From Paracoccus onubensis (GTDB taxonomy: Bacteria; Pseudomonadota; Alphaproteobacteria; Rhodobacterales; Rhodobacteraceae): 64,000 nt of DNA. The notes beneath the pieces are model-generated. The model did not search any database, was not told where the DNA came from, and saw only the letters and a program-made list of their open reading frames with translations. Made by a program: the position numbers and the translations under genes. The stretch is taken from the NCBI RefSeq assembly GCF_003591515.1, contig NZ_QZCG01000005.1, positions 124,001-188,000 of the forward strand. The letters run 5' to 3'. Every line of letters begins with the position of its first letter. The stretch's first letter is position 1. This document shows, piece by piece, positions 52,071 to 60,957 of the stretch.

Positions 52071-54308
52071 ATGACTGGCTTTCGCAAAGACCGGATCAGC
52101 CGCCCGATCCGCAGATGGGCCAAACGCGCCCTGCCGCAACTATCCGCGACCGAGGCGGAAGCGCTTGGCGCGGGCGAGGTGTGGTGGGATGCCGAACTGT
52201 TTTCGGGCAATCCCGGCTGGGACAAGCTGCATTCGACGGCGACCCCGAAACTGACCGCCGAGGAACAGGCTTTCATCGACGGCCCCTGCCGCGAACTTTG
52301 CGGCATGATCGACGATTGGCGGGTGAACCAGACCGATGCCGATCTCTCTCCCGAAATCTGGCGGCATATGCGCCGGCACCGGTTTTTCGGCATGATCATC
52401 GGCAAGGAACACGGCGGCCTTGGCTTCTCGGCTTTTGCCCATTCCGAGGTGGTGCGCTATATCTCGACCCGCTCGGTGGCGGCGGCGGTGACGGTGATGG
52501 TCCCGAATTCGCTTGGCCCGGGCGAGCTGCTGCACCAGTTCGGCACCGATGCGCAGAAGGGTCACTGGCTGCCCCGGTTGGCCGATGGCCGCGAATTGCC
52601 CGCCTTCGGTCTGACCAGCGCCGAGGCCGGATCGGATGCCTCGGCCATGCGCGACGAAGGCATCGTCGAAAAAGGGATGTGGGACGGGCAGGAGGTTCTG
52701 GGCATCCGCCTGAACTGGGCCAAACGCTATATCACCCTTGCGCCGGTCTGCACGGTGCTGGGTCTTGCCTTCAAGCTGCGCGATCCGGACGGCCTGCTGG
52801 GTGACGACGAAGACATCGGCATCACCTGCGCATTGGTTCCGACCGATCTGCCGGGGGTGGAAACCGGCCGACGGCATATTCCGTCGACCACGATGTTCAT
52901 GAACGGCCCGACGACCGGCAAGGATGTCTTCATCCCGCTGGATCATATCGTCGGTGGACCGGAATATGCCGGGCGCGGCTGGATGATGCTGATGAGCGCG
53001 CTTGCCGCCGGACGCGGCATATCCCTGCCCTCGATGGGCTGCGCGGCGATTTCGGTTTCGGCCCATGTGACCGGGGCCTATGCCCGCATCCGCCAGCAGT
53101 TCAACCTGCCGATCGGAAAATTCGGAGGCATCCAGCAGCCCATGGCGCGGCTTGCGGCCGATGCCTATGTGATGGAATCCGCCCGCCGCCTGACCTGCGC
53201 GGGCCTTGATCAGGGCCGCGCCTTATCGGTCATTTCCGCGATCATGAAGGCCCATGCCACGGCCCGCATGCGCGAGGCGGTGAATGATGCAATGGACGTG
53301 CATTCCGGCAAGGCGGTCATCGACGGCCCGTCGAACTATCTGTTACCCCTGTATCGCGCCGTACCCATCGGCATCACGGTCGAGGGCGCCAATATCGTCA
53401 CCCGCGCACTGATCATCTTCGGCCAGGGCTCGATCCGTGCGCATCCGCATCTGCTGGACGAGATGCAGGCCCTGCAGATCGAGGACGAAGAGGAAAGCCT
53501 GGATGCTTTCGACCGGGCGTTCTGGGCGCATGTCGGCCATGCGCTGCGAACAGCGGGACGGGCATGGTGGCGGGCATGGTCCGGTGCGCGGTTTGTGTCC
53601 GTGCCCGGCGATGCGGGCGCCACGGCGCCGATCTACCGGCAATTGTCGCGCTGGTCGGCGGCGATGGCGTTAGTCGCGGAACTGGCTTTCCTGACCATGG
53701 GCGGGGCGTTGAAACGCAAGGAGATGATCTCGATCCGCATGGGTGACGCCCTGTCCGAGATGTATCTGCTGTCAGCGGCACTGAAGCGGTGGCGCGACGA
53801 CGGACAGCCGGCCGAGGATCTGCCGCTGCTGGAATATGCCGCCGCGCGTGGTTTTGCCAGTATCCGCGACTCGCTGGATCAGGTGCTGCGAAACTTTCCC
53901 GCCCGATGGGCCGCCGCTATCGGCCGGCTCCTGACCCTGCCCGGCGGCGGCTCCCGCGCGCCGGACGATCTGCTGGTCGAACGCTGCGCCGGGCTGATCT
54001 TTTCGCCCTCGCCCACCCGCGACCGGATCGTCGGGCGGTTGGACGACGGCTGCGCGCATGGCGGTGTCGGCTTGCTGAATCGCGCCTTCGCCGCCGTGAC
54101 GAGCCTTGCGCCGGTCACGACGAAGCTGCGCGAGGCCGGGCACGATCCCGACAGCGGGTTGGCGGCCGGGCTGATCTCTCAGGCGGAAAGGACGCAGCTT
54201 GCCGAAATGGAGGAACTCGTCGCGCAGGTCATCGCCGTCGACGATTTCACGCCCGGGGAACTGGCTCGGTTCTATCCCGGCGACAAAGTCAAAGAGGCCG
54301 CGCAATGA
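52071..54308 (+). CDS. fadE: Acyl-CoA dehydrogenase (FadE-like)
   Basis: The 745-aa protein follows a near-perfect AAGGAGGT site. Its length and layout match the FadE class (N-terminal helical part, FAD domain, long C-terminal DUF1974 extension) rather than short 380-aa dehydrogenases. Visible motifs are FGMIIGKEHGGLGFSAFAHSEVV, GLTSAEAGSDASAM (substrate/FAD contact), and GPSNYLLPLYRAVPIGITVEGANIVTRALIIFGQG with the likely Glu base region. It catalyses the first step of fatty-acid beta-oxidation. It heads a four-gene ATGA-coupled operon. Confidence 0.92.
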   Translation: MTGFRKDRISRPIRRWAKRALPQLSATEAEALGAGEVWWDAELFSGNPGWDKLHSTATPKLTAEEQAFIDGPCRELCGMIDDWRVNQTDADLSPEIWRHMRRHRFFGMIIGKEHGGLGFSAFAHSEVVRYISTRSVAAAVTVMVPNSLGPGELLHQFGTDAQKGHWLPRLADGRELPAFGLTSAEAGSDASAMRDEGIVEKGMWDGQEVLGIRLNWAKRYITLAPVCTVLGLAFKLRDPDGLLGDDEDIGITCALVPTDLPGVETGRRHIPSTTMFMNGPTTGKDVFIPLDHIVGGPEYAGRGWMMLMSALAAGRGISLPSMGCAAISVSAHVTGAYARIRQQFNLPIGKFGGIQQPMARLAADAYVMESARRLTCAGLDQGRALSVISAIMKAHATARMREAVNDAMDVHSGKAVIDGPSNYLLPLYRAVPIGITVEGANIVTRALIIFGQGSIRAHPHLLDEMQALQIEDEEESLDAFDRAFWAHVGHALRTAGRAWWRAWSGARFVSVPGDAGATAPIYRQLSRWSAAMALVAELAFLTMGGALKRKEMISIRMGDALSEMYLLSAALKRWRDDGQPAEDLPLLEYAAARGFASIRDSLDQVLRNFPARWAAAIGRLLTLPGGGSRAPDDLLVERCAGLIFSPSPTRDRIVGRLDDGCAHGGVGLLNRAFAAVTSLAPVTTKLREAGHDPDSGLAAGLISQAERTQLAEMEELVAQVIAVDDFTPGELARFYPGDKVKEAAQ

Positions 54309-55588
54309 CCCGGGCCGTCTATCTGGTGGATGGCGCGCGCACGCCCTTCCTGAAGGCGCGAGGCAAGCCCGGCCCCTTCACCCCGGTCGATCTGGCGGTG
54401 CAATGCGGCCGGCCCCTGCTGGCGCGGCAGCCATTCGGGGCCGACCTGATCGAACTGGTGATCCTGGGCTGCGTCAATGTCATCGCCGATGAGATGAACC
54501 CCGCCCGCGTGGCCGCGCTGCGTCTGGGCCTGCCCGACAGCACCGTCGCGTTCAGCGTGCAGATCAATTGCGGATCGGGAATGCAATCCATCGACACCGC
54601 CTTGCGCTATATCCGCGAGGGCAGCCATGACATTATCCTGGCCGGCGGAACCGAGGCGCTGAGCCATGCCCCCCTTGTCCTGCGGCGGGAAGCGGTCGAA
54701 TGGCTTGGCAGTCTGAACAATGCCCGGGACGTCGTGACGCGCGCCAAAGCGATGGCCGGGTTCCGGCCGCAATTCCTGAAGCCCGTCATCGGCCTTGAAC
54801 GCGGCCTGACCGACCCGGTCACCGCTTTGAACATGGGCCAGACCGCCGAAATCCTTGCCCACCGTTTCGGCATCGACCGCGCAACCGCCGATGCCTATGC
54901 GCTGGACAGTCACCAACGGCTGACACAGGCGCAGGAACAGGGCTGGCTGGAGGATGAGGTGATGCCCGCCTTCGACCGCGACGGGAACGCCTATCCGCAG
55001 GATGACGGCGTGCGCCCCGACAGCGACATGCAGGGGCTGGCGAAACCGAAACCCGCCTTCGAGCCGCCTTACGGCAAGGTGACGGCCGGCAATGCAAGCC
55101 AGATCACAGACGGGGCAAGCTGGACGATCCTTGCCTCGGAACAGGCGGTGGAACGTCACGGGCTGTCGCCGCTGGCGCGGATCGTGGACAGCGAATGGGC
55201 GGCGCTTGACCCCTCGGTCATGGGGCTTGGCCCCGTCTTCAGCACGACGCCGCTTCTGCGGCGGCAGGGGCTTTCCTGCGGCGATATCGACCTGTGGGAA
55301 ATCAACGAAGCTTTTGCGGCGCAGGTTCTGGCCTGTCTTGCGGCATGGCAGGACGCGGATTTCTGCCACGAGGTACTGGGACTTGAACAGCCCTTCGGGC
55401 GGATCGACCGCGACCGGCTGAATGTCGATGGTGGAGCGATCTCGCTTGGTCATCCGGTCGGCACCAGCGGCAACCGGATCGTGCTGCATCTGGCCAATGC
55501 CATGCGCCGCCTTGGCCATCGCCGCGGCATTGCCACCGAGTGCATCGGTGGCGGGCAGGGCGGCGCGATGCTGCTGGAGGCGGTATGA
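54305..55588 (+). CDS. fadI: Acetyl-CoA acyltransferase (thiolase)
   Basis: The 427-aa thiolase has the acylated Cys in INCGSGMQS (C89), and the late catalytic pair in GHPVGTSGNR (His) and CIGGGQGG (Cys). The EINEAFAAQVLA segment carries the conserved Asn-Glu. It cleaves 3-ketoacyl-CoA with CoA to acetyl-CoA and a shortened acyl-CoA. Its ATG overlaps the fadE stop, and its stop overlaps the fadJ-like start. The symbol follows the fadIJ pairing and is by role. Confidence 0.9.
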   Translation: MTRAVYLVDGARTPFLKARGKPGPFTPVDLAVQCGRPLLARQPFGADLIELVILGCVNVIADEMNPARVAALRLGLPDSTVAFSVQINCGSGMQSIDTALRYIREGSHDIILAGGTEALSHAPLVLRREAVEWLGSLNNARDVVTRAKAMAGFRPQFLKPVIGLERGLTDPVTALNMGQTAEILAHRFGIDRATADAYALDSHQRLTQAQEQGWLEDEVMPAFDRDGNAYPQDDGVRPDSDMQGLAKPKPAFEPPYGKVTAGNASQITDGASWTILASEQAVERHGLSPLARIVDSEWAALDPSVMGLGPVFSTTPLLRRQGLSCGDIDLWEINEAFAAQVLACLAAWQDADFCHEVLGLEQPFGRIDRDRLNVDGGAISLGHPVGTSGNRIVLHLANAMRRLGHRRGIATECIGGGQGGAMLLEAV

Positions 55589-57654
55589 TGGCAAACAAGG
55601 TTCTGGATTTCCTCGACAAGTCAAAGCTCGAACTTGGGCCACCCGGTACCGCCGCCGCCCATCATTGGCGACAGGCCGAGGATGACGGCATCGTCTGGCT
55701 GGTGCTGGATTGCCCGGACAGCCCGGTCAATATCGTGTCGGAAGAGGTTCTGACCGGCCTTGACGCGGCGCTGCGGAAACTGGCCGAGACGGTGCCACGG
55801 GCGCTGGTCATCCGCTCGGCCAAACCTGGCGGTTTCGCGGCAGGCGCGGATATCGACAGTTTCGACCGGATCAGCGGCGAAAGCGCCATCCGTCTGCTGG
55901 AACAGGGTCATGCCGTGCTGGACCGTCTGGAGGCCCTGCCCTGCCCGACCATCGCCGTCATTCATGGCGCAGCGCTTGGCGCGGGGTTCGAGATCGCGCT
56001 GGCCTGTGATCATCGCATTGCGATCGACGGCGCGAAATTCGCATTCCCCGAGGTGAATCTGGGCCTGCATCCGGGCCTTGGCGGCACGTTCCGGCTGACC
56101 GGGCTGATCGATCCCGTCGAGGCGATGACCCTGATGCTGACCGGTAAATCCGCGCATACGCAAAAGGCGAAAAAGCTGGGCATCGTCGATATCGTTACTC
56201 AGGAACGCCATGTCCGCGCGGCGGTCGGGGCCGTCGTCGACGGCAAGATCGATCCTCCGGCCAAAGGATTGAAGGCCCGCGCCTTCGCCTTGCGCAAGCT
56301 GCGCAGCCTCGCCGCCGCCCGGATGCGGGCCGAGGCCGAAAAGAAGGCGCCCCCGGCGCATTTCCCCGCACCCTATGCGTTGATCGATCTGTGGGAAATC
56401 CATGGCAATGACCCCGAAGCAATGCAGAAGGCCGAGATCGCCAGCTTTGCCGGATTGCTGGACAGCGAAACCTCGCGCAATCTGCGCCGCGTCTTTTTCC
56501 TGCGCCGGAGCCTGAAAAAGGATGGTGGCGGCGATGACGGGATCAGCCATGTTCATGTGATCGGCGCGGGCGAAATGGGCGCCGGCATCGCCGGCTGGGC
56601 CGCGATCCGGGGCAAGCGCGTGACCTTGGGCGATATCAGCCCCGAGGCGCTGGCCCGGGCGATCAGGCAGGTGGCACAGATTTGCCGCGACAGCCATCTG
56701 AACAGCATCGAGACACGCGACGCGCTGGACCGGCTGATGCCGGACCCGAAAGGTTACGGTTACGCCGGTGCTGATCTGGTGATCGAGGCTGTCCCCGAGG
56801 ACGCGGATCTGAAGGCAAAAATCCATCGCGAGGCGGGTGCCCGCATGAAGCCGGGGGCGATCCTTGCGACGAATACTTCCAGTCTGGCGCTGGCGGAACT
56901 GGCGAAATCGGTGCCCGATCCCGCGCGTTTCGCCGGGCTGCATTTCTTCAATCCGGTCGCGAAGATGCAACTGGTCGAAATTGTCAGCCACGACCGCACC
57001 GCCCCCGATACCGCCGATCGCCTTGCGGCTTTTTGCGCCTCCATCGACCGGCTGCCCGCGGCCTTGCGCGATTATCCGGGCTTTCTGGTCAATCGCGCGT
57101 TGACGCCCTATCTGATGGAAGCGATGGTGCTGATGGATGAAGGCGTCCCGAAAGTGGTCATCGACCGCGCGGCGCTTGATTTCGGCATGCCGATGGGTCC
57201 GGTGACGCTGGCCGATCAGGTGGGCCTGGATATCTGTCTGGACGTGGCCGAAAGCCTGAAATCGGCGCTGGACAAACCGATGCCCGACATCAGCCCGCGC
57301 CTGCGCGAAAAAGTCGAGGCAGGCGAGACCGGCAAGAAGGCCGGGCGCGGCTTTTACGACTGGTCGAACGGCGCGCCGCATCCCCAGGCGACCGAGGCAG
57401 GCCCCGAGGATCTTCAGGACCGGCTGATCCTGCCGATGCTGGATGCCTGCATGGAATGCCTGCGCATGAATGTCGTGCGCAATGCCGATCAGGTGGATGG
57501 CGCGATGATCTTCGCCACCGGCTTCGCACCGTTCCGGGGCGGGCCGATGCATTACGCGAGGACGCGCGGCTTTGACCGGATCCGGGACAGGCTGGCGGAA
57601 CTGGCGGATCGTCACGGTGAAAGGTTCCGCCCCGATCCGGGCTGGGACGAATGA
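55585..57654 (+). CDS. fadJ: Bifunctional enoyl-CoA hydratase/3-hydroxyacyl-CoA dehydrogenase
   Basis: The 689-aa fusion has a crotonase half (oxyanion segments GGFAAGADIDSF and HGAALGAGFEIALACDHRI, catalytic Glu region FPEVNLGLHPGLGG) and a dehydrogenase half (NAD-binding HVIGAGEMGAGIAGWAA, catalytic AGLHFFNPVAKMQLVEIV, C-terminal AGRGFYDW). Together these hydrate enoyl-CoA and oxidise the hydroxyacyl product. The operon order dehydrogenase-thiolase-bifunctional enzyme covers a whole turn of beta-oxidation. Confidence 0.93.
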   Translation: MMANKVLDFLDKSKLELGPPGTAAAHHWRQAEDDGIVWLVLDCPDSPVNIVSEEVLTGLDAALRKLAETVPRALVIRSAKPGGFAAGADIDSFDRISGESAIRLLEQGHAVLDRLEALPCPTIAVIHGAALGAGFEIALACDHRIAIDGAKFAFPEVNLGLHPGLGGTFRLTGLIDPVEAMTLMLTGKSAHTQKAKKLGIVDIVTQERHVRAAVGAVVDGKIDPPAKGLKARAFALRKLRSLAAARMRAEAEKKAPPAHFPAPYALIDLWEIHGNDPEAMQKAEIASFAGLLDSETSRNLRRVFFLRRSLKKDGGGDDGISHVHVIGAGEMGAGIAGWAAIRGKRVTLGDISPEALARAIRQVAQICRDSHLNSIETRDALDRLMPDPKGYGYAGADLVIEAVPEDADLKAKIHREAGARMKPGAILATNTSSLALAELAKSVPDPARFAGLHFFNPVAKMQLVEIVSHDRTAPDTADRLAAFCASIDRLPAALRDYPGFLVNRALTPYLMEAMVLMDEGVPKVVIDRAALDFGMPMGPVTLADQVGLDICLDVAESLKSALDKPMPDISPRLREKVEAGETGKKAGRGFYDWSNGAPHPQATEAGPEDLQDRLILPMLDACMECLRMNVVRNADQVDGAMIFATGFAPFRGGPMHYARTRGFDRIRDRLAELADRHGERFRPDPGWDE

Positions 57655-59483
57655 CACGGTTTCACGACGCCGATGCCATCGCGCGGGAAATCGTCAGGCG
57701 AACCGGCGGCACGATCCGGCTTGCGCTGCCGCTTGGTCTGGGCAAGCCGGTCCGGGTTGCGAATGCGCTGGTGCAGCTTGCCTGCGACGATCCCCGGATC
57801 GATCTGCTGATCTTCACCGCATTGACGCTGGAACGGCCCCGGCCCGGCAGCGGGATCGAGCGGCGCTTTCTGGAACCCGCGATGGACCGGCTGTTCGGCG
57901 CCTATCCCGGCCTGCTTTATGCCGATCTGCTGCGGCGCGGGGAATTGCCCGGCAATATCACCGTGAACGAATTCTTCTTCATGGCCGGTCGCTGGGGTAA
58001 TGTCGCGCAGGCACAGCAGGATTATATCTCGGTCAATTATACCCATGCGCTTGGGCTTCTGGCCCGGCTTCGCCCGAATGTCGTAGCGCAACTGGTGGCC
58101 GAAGCGGACGGGCGGTTCAGCCTGTCGGGCAATACCGACATCTCGGCCGATCTGTTCCGGATGCGGCGCGACGGCATGCTGGATTTTCTGGCCGTGGCCG
58201 AAACCCATGCGGAACTGCCGTTTTTCGCCGGGCGCGATGCGGTCCTCGATCCCGGTGAATTCGCGCTGGTGCTTGACCGCCCCGATGATTACGAACTGTT
58301 TTCCGCCCCGAAACGCCCCGTCGATGACGCAAGCCATGCGATCGGGTTGCATGTCAGCCGCCTGATCGAGGATGGCGGCACATTGCAGATCGGCATCGGC
58401 TCGGTCGGCGATGCGGTGGCGAACGCCCTGCTTCTGCGCCATCACGACAAGGTCAAGGCCCTGCAGGCGGATTGTCCCTTCACCCTTCCGCAAGGTCAGG
58501 ATGGGCCGTTCACGGCCGGGCTTTATGCCGTCACCGAGATGCTGGTCGGCGGATTGCTGGAACTGTTCGAGGCGGGCGTGATCGACCGCGAAGTCGATGG
58601 CTGCGCGATCCATGCCGGTTTCTTCGTCGAGACACGGGACTTCTATCGCCGCCTGCGCCAGATGGATCCCGGCCGCCTTGCCCGGATCGGTATGGTGCCG
58701 GTCAGCTTCACAAATCAACTGTATGGCGACGAATCCGGCAAACGCGCAGCGCGAAAAAAGGCGCGTTTCGTGAACGCGGCCATGCAGGTCTCCGTATTGG
58801 GCGATATCATGTCCGACGCCGTCGCCGACGGAAAGGTCATCAGTGGCATCGGCGGGCAGTTCAACTTCGTCGAGCAGGCTTTCGCGCTGGATGACGGGCG
58901 GGCGATCATCACCCTTCCGGCCACCCGGATGGCGGATGGCAGGCTTGGCAGCAATATCTCGTGGTCGCTGCCCTCGGTCAGCGTTCCGCGCCATATGCGC
59001 GATATCGTCGTGACCGAATATGGCATCGCCGATCTGCGCGGCAAGACCGATGCGCAGGTCATCGCCGCCCTGATCGCCATCGCCGACAGCCGTTTCCAGC
59101 CGAACCTTCTCCGGCGCGCGAAATCGGCAGGCAAGCTGCCCGAGAGTTTTCGCTTGCCCGTCACGGCCATGCGGAATTCACCGGAACGGCTGACCGAATG
59201 GCTGGATCCGCATCGGGCATCGCTTCCGCGCTTTCCCTTCGGCACCGATTTCGACGAGATCGAGCAGCAATTGCTGCCCGCGCTGTCTGTGCTGAAGGAC
59301 CTTTCGGCAACCCTTCGGGGAAAGGCACGGCTATTGGCGGCAGCCCTTGGCAAGCATGCGTTGCCGGATGAGGAACGGGCGATGCGCCGCATGGGATTTG
59401 ACGGCAGGCAGAGCGGCATGGAGGCTCTGGCCCTGCGCGGCGCGTTGCGCCTGAGCCGACGCTCTGGCGGCGAAACCATCTGA
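57651..59483 (+). CDS. Acetyl-CoA hydrolase/transferase family protein
   Basis: The 610-aa protein is translationally coupled to the fadJ-like gene (ATGA). It has the family pattern VSRLIEDGGTLQIGIGSVGDAVANALL in the middle, and in the C-terminal domain GGQFNFVEQAFALDDGRAIITLPA and VVTEYGIADLRGKTDAQV. Relatives are acetyl-CoA hydrolases and acetate, succinate or 4-hydroxybutyrate CoA-transferases. In this operon it may release or swap CoA from beta-oxidation products. It is longer than typical 500-aa members owing to the N-terminal region. Confidence 0.85.
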   Translation: MTRFHDADAIAREIVRRTGGTIRLALPLGLGKPVRVANALVQLACDDPRIDLLIFTALTLERPRPGSGIERRFLEPAMDRLFGAYPGLLYADLLRRGELPGNITVNEFFFMAGRWGNVAQAQQDYISVNYTHALGLLARLRPNVVAQLVAEADGRFSLSGNTDISADLFRMRRDGMLDFLAVAETHAELPFFAGRDAVLDPGEFALVLDRPDDYELFSAPKRPVDDASHAIGLHVSRLIEDGGTLQIGIGSVGDAVANALLLRHHDKVKALQADCPFTLPQGQDGPFTAGLYAVTEMLVGGLLELFEAGVIDREVDGCAIHAGFFVETRDFYRRLRQMDPGRLARIGMVPVSFTNQLYGDESGKRAARKKARFVNAAMQVSVLGDIMSDAVADGKVISGIGGQFNFVEQAFALDDGRAIITLPATRMADGRLGSNISWSLPSVSVPRHMRDIVVTEYGIADLRGKTDAQVIAALIAIADSRFQPNLLRRAKSAGKLPESFRLPVTAMRNSPERLTEWLDPHRASLPRFPFGTDFDEIEQQLLPALSVLKDLSATLRGKARLLAAALGKHALPDEERAMRRMGFDGRQSGMEALALRGALRLSRRSGGETI

Positions 59484-59503
59484 CGGATATCGCTAAGGGC
59501 TAA

Positions 59504-59522
59504 CGGGTCGAGGAACGACCCG
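59504..59522 (+). terminator. Hairpin after beta-oxidation operon
   Basis: CGGGTCG-AGGAA-CGACCCG is a perfect 7-bp stem 21 bp after the last stop of the fad operon. No T-tract follows; it is called from position and stem. Confidence 0.5.
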
Positions 59523-59620
59523 CAGCCGCTGTTCCGCAGAGTTATCTCCGGTTTCACGGAATACCCGCCGGATCATACAGCGGAACCGGGATGACACGGG
59601 CGTTTCCTATCTCCACGGGA

Positions 59621-60160
59621 TCAGAACGTCATGCGGGTCGTCAGGAAAAATGTGCGACCCGGCTCGGGATAGCCTTCGATCAGCTGGTAATCCCGGTCGA
59701 AAAGATTGCGGATGCCGAACACGACGCTGGCCTGATCGGTCGCCTGCCATTCGGCGTCCAGATTGGCCAGCCCGAAGCCACCCATGCGGGCATAGACGAT
59801 CTTGCCCGGATCCTCGAGCTGGATCGCGCTTTCCGACAGGCGCGAGTTGGACAGCTCGATGGAGGGCGAGATGGTCAGATTGTCCATCGCCTGCCAGTCC
59901 AGCCGCAGATATGCGTTGTGACGCGGCGTATCGGTAGCGCAATAATCGGCGCGGACCGGATCGGAGATCCCGCGATCCAGCCAGGTGTAGTTCGCCACCA
60001 GTCCCAGCCGATCGCCGATATTGCGGCTTTGCGACAGGGCCTCGCCTTCATCGTTCAGATCGCCCGTCGGAACGGACTGGATCATATCCTTGACCTTGCT
60101 GTAGCGCCAAATGCCTCGCCGTTCCGTCGTTTTCGGCCCGCCGAACGACACGGCCCCCAT
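59621..60160 (-). pseudogene. C-terminal fragment of a TonB-dependent receptor
   Basis: The frame encodes the last strands of an outer-membrane receptor: ANYTWLDRGISDPVRADYC, NAYLRLDWQAMDNLTISPSIELSNS, LANLDAEWQATDQASVVFGIRNLFDRDYQL, and the end GRTFFLTTRMTF with terminal Phe, typical of beta-barrels. No plug domain, signal or upstream barrel is present; homology appears to start around 60120. It does not read on from the 5' receptor fragment at 60.96-62.8 kb and looks like a different receptor, so the locus is rearranged. Confidence 0.7.
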
Positions 60161-60280
60161 TCGGCGCTACAGCCCGATATATCCCGGTTGGCGAGGGTGA
60201 CTTACAACTTCCGTTAAACCGATCATGCCGTCGATCCGGGTTTTGATCGGTTCCGGCCCGGAACTACTGTCGCGGTCGCG

Positions 60281-60957
60281 CTACGGATTCCTGAGCAGCA
60301 TGGTCGCATCGGCGGCATTCGGATCGCAAAGCTCGTCCATATCTGCCGGCACGGCAACGAAACTCTCTGCTAGTCCAAGATCGCGCAGTTGCCACGGCAC
60401 GCCGCCGCCATATTGGATATGGCCTTTCCCCATGACGCCAATGGCAAGCCGGTCCGGGTTCTGCGCCACGGAATCCGCCAGACGAGATGCAAAGGCCCGG
60501 TCCCAGACTTCCTGGGCCGCCACGAAATTGTCGAATGCGGGGTCATCCGGGGCTTGCGCCTTGCGATCCGGCCGGCTTCCACCGGTCAGTTCGAAAATGA
60601 ATCGACGATAGGCCATGGGCGAGACGGCCGGGCGGGTCAGCCCCTCTTTCAGATCATCCGATGTGCCGTCCCAGCCCGATGCACCAACCGAGCGCACGAG
60701 ATCTCTTTTGACGTTCAGACCGATCATGGGAATCTGCATATCCCGGCAGAAATGAAACAGCGGCATATAAAGTTCGGCCGGGAACCCCCAGACGCTGGCC
60801 CAGTCCACACGCAACAGGAATTCTTCTTCGGTCAGGCCGCCGGCGACCCATTCGGCCAATATCGGATTGGCACGGGCGGGAAACATCTCGAAGCCCATCG
60901 TGATCTGGCGCAGTCCGGCCAAAGCCGCCGCGACATACAACTGCCAGCGATGATGCC
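60281..60957 (-). pseudogene. C-terminal fragment of a ChaN-like haem/iron lipoprotein
   Basis: On the minus strand, HHRWQLYVAAALAGLRQITMG leads into FEMFPARANPILAEWVAGG, LYMPLFHFCRDMQIPMIGLNV, SPMAYRRFIFELTGG and VGVMGKGHIQYGGGVPWQL, the middle and end of the ChaN family (haem-binding, iron-regulated lipoproteins). The signal peptide and N-terminal strands are absent. The fragment abuts the cut end of a TonB receptor gene near 60957, out of frame with it. A Met-started frame (from 60940) exists but would lack the core of the fold. Confidence 0.72.

Noticed and set aside
55621..57657. 678-codon open frame on the minus strand across the fadJ-like gene
   Set aside because: Antisense shadow of a gene with full catalytic motifs; no recognisable domain.
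60267..60284. GGTCGCGCTACGGATTC, close to the loop region of the 3360 repeat
   Set aside because: The flanking stem arms are absent and it overlaps the ChaN stop codon; a chance match cannot be excluded.
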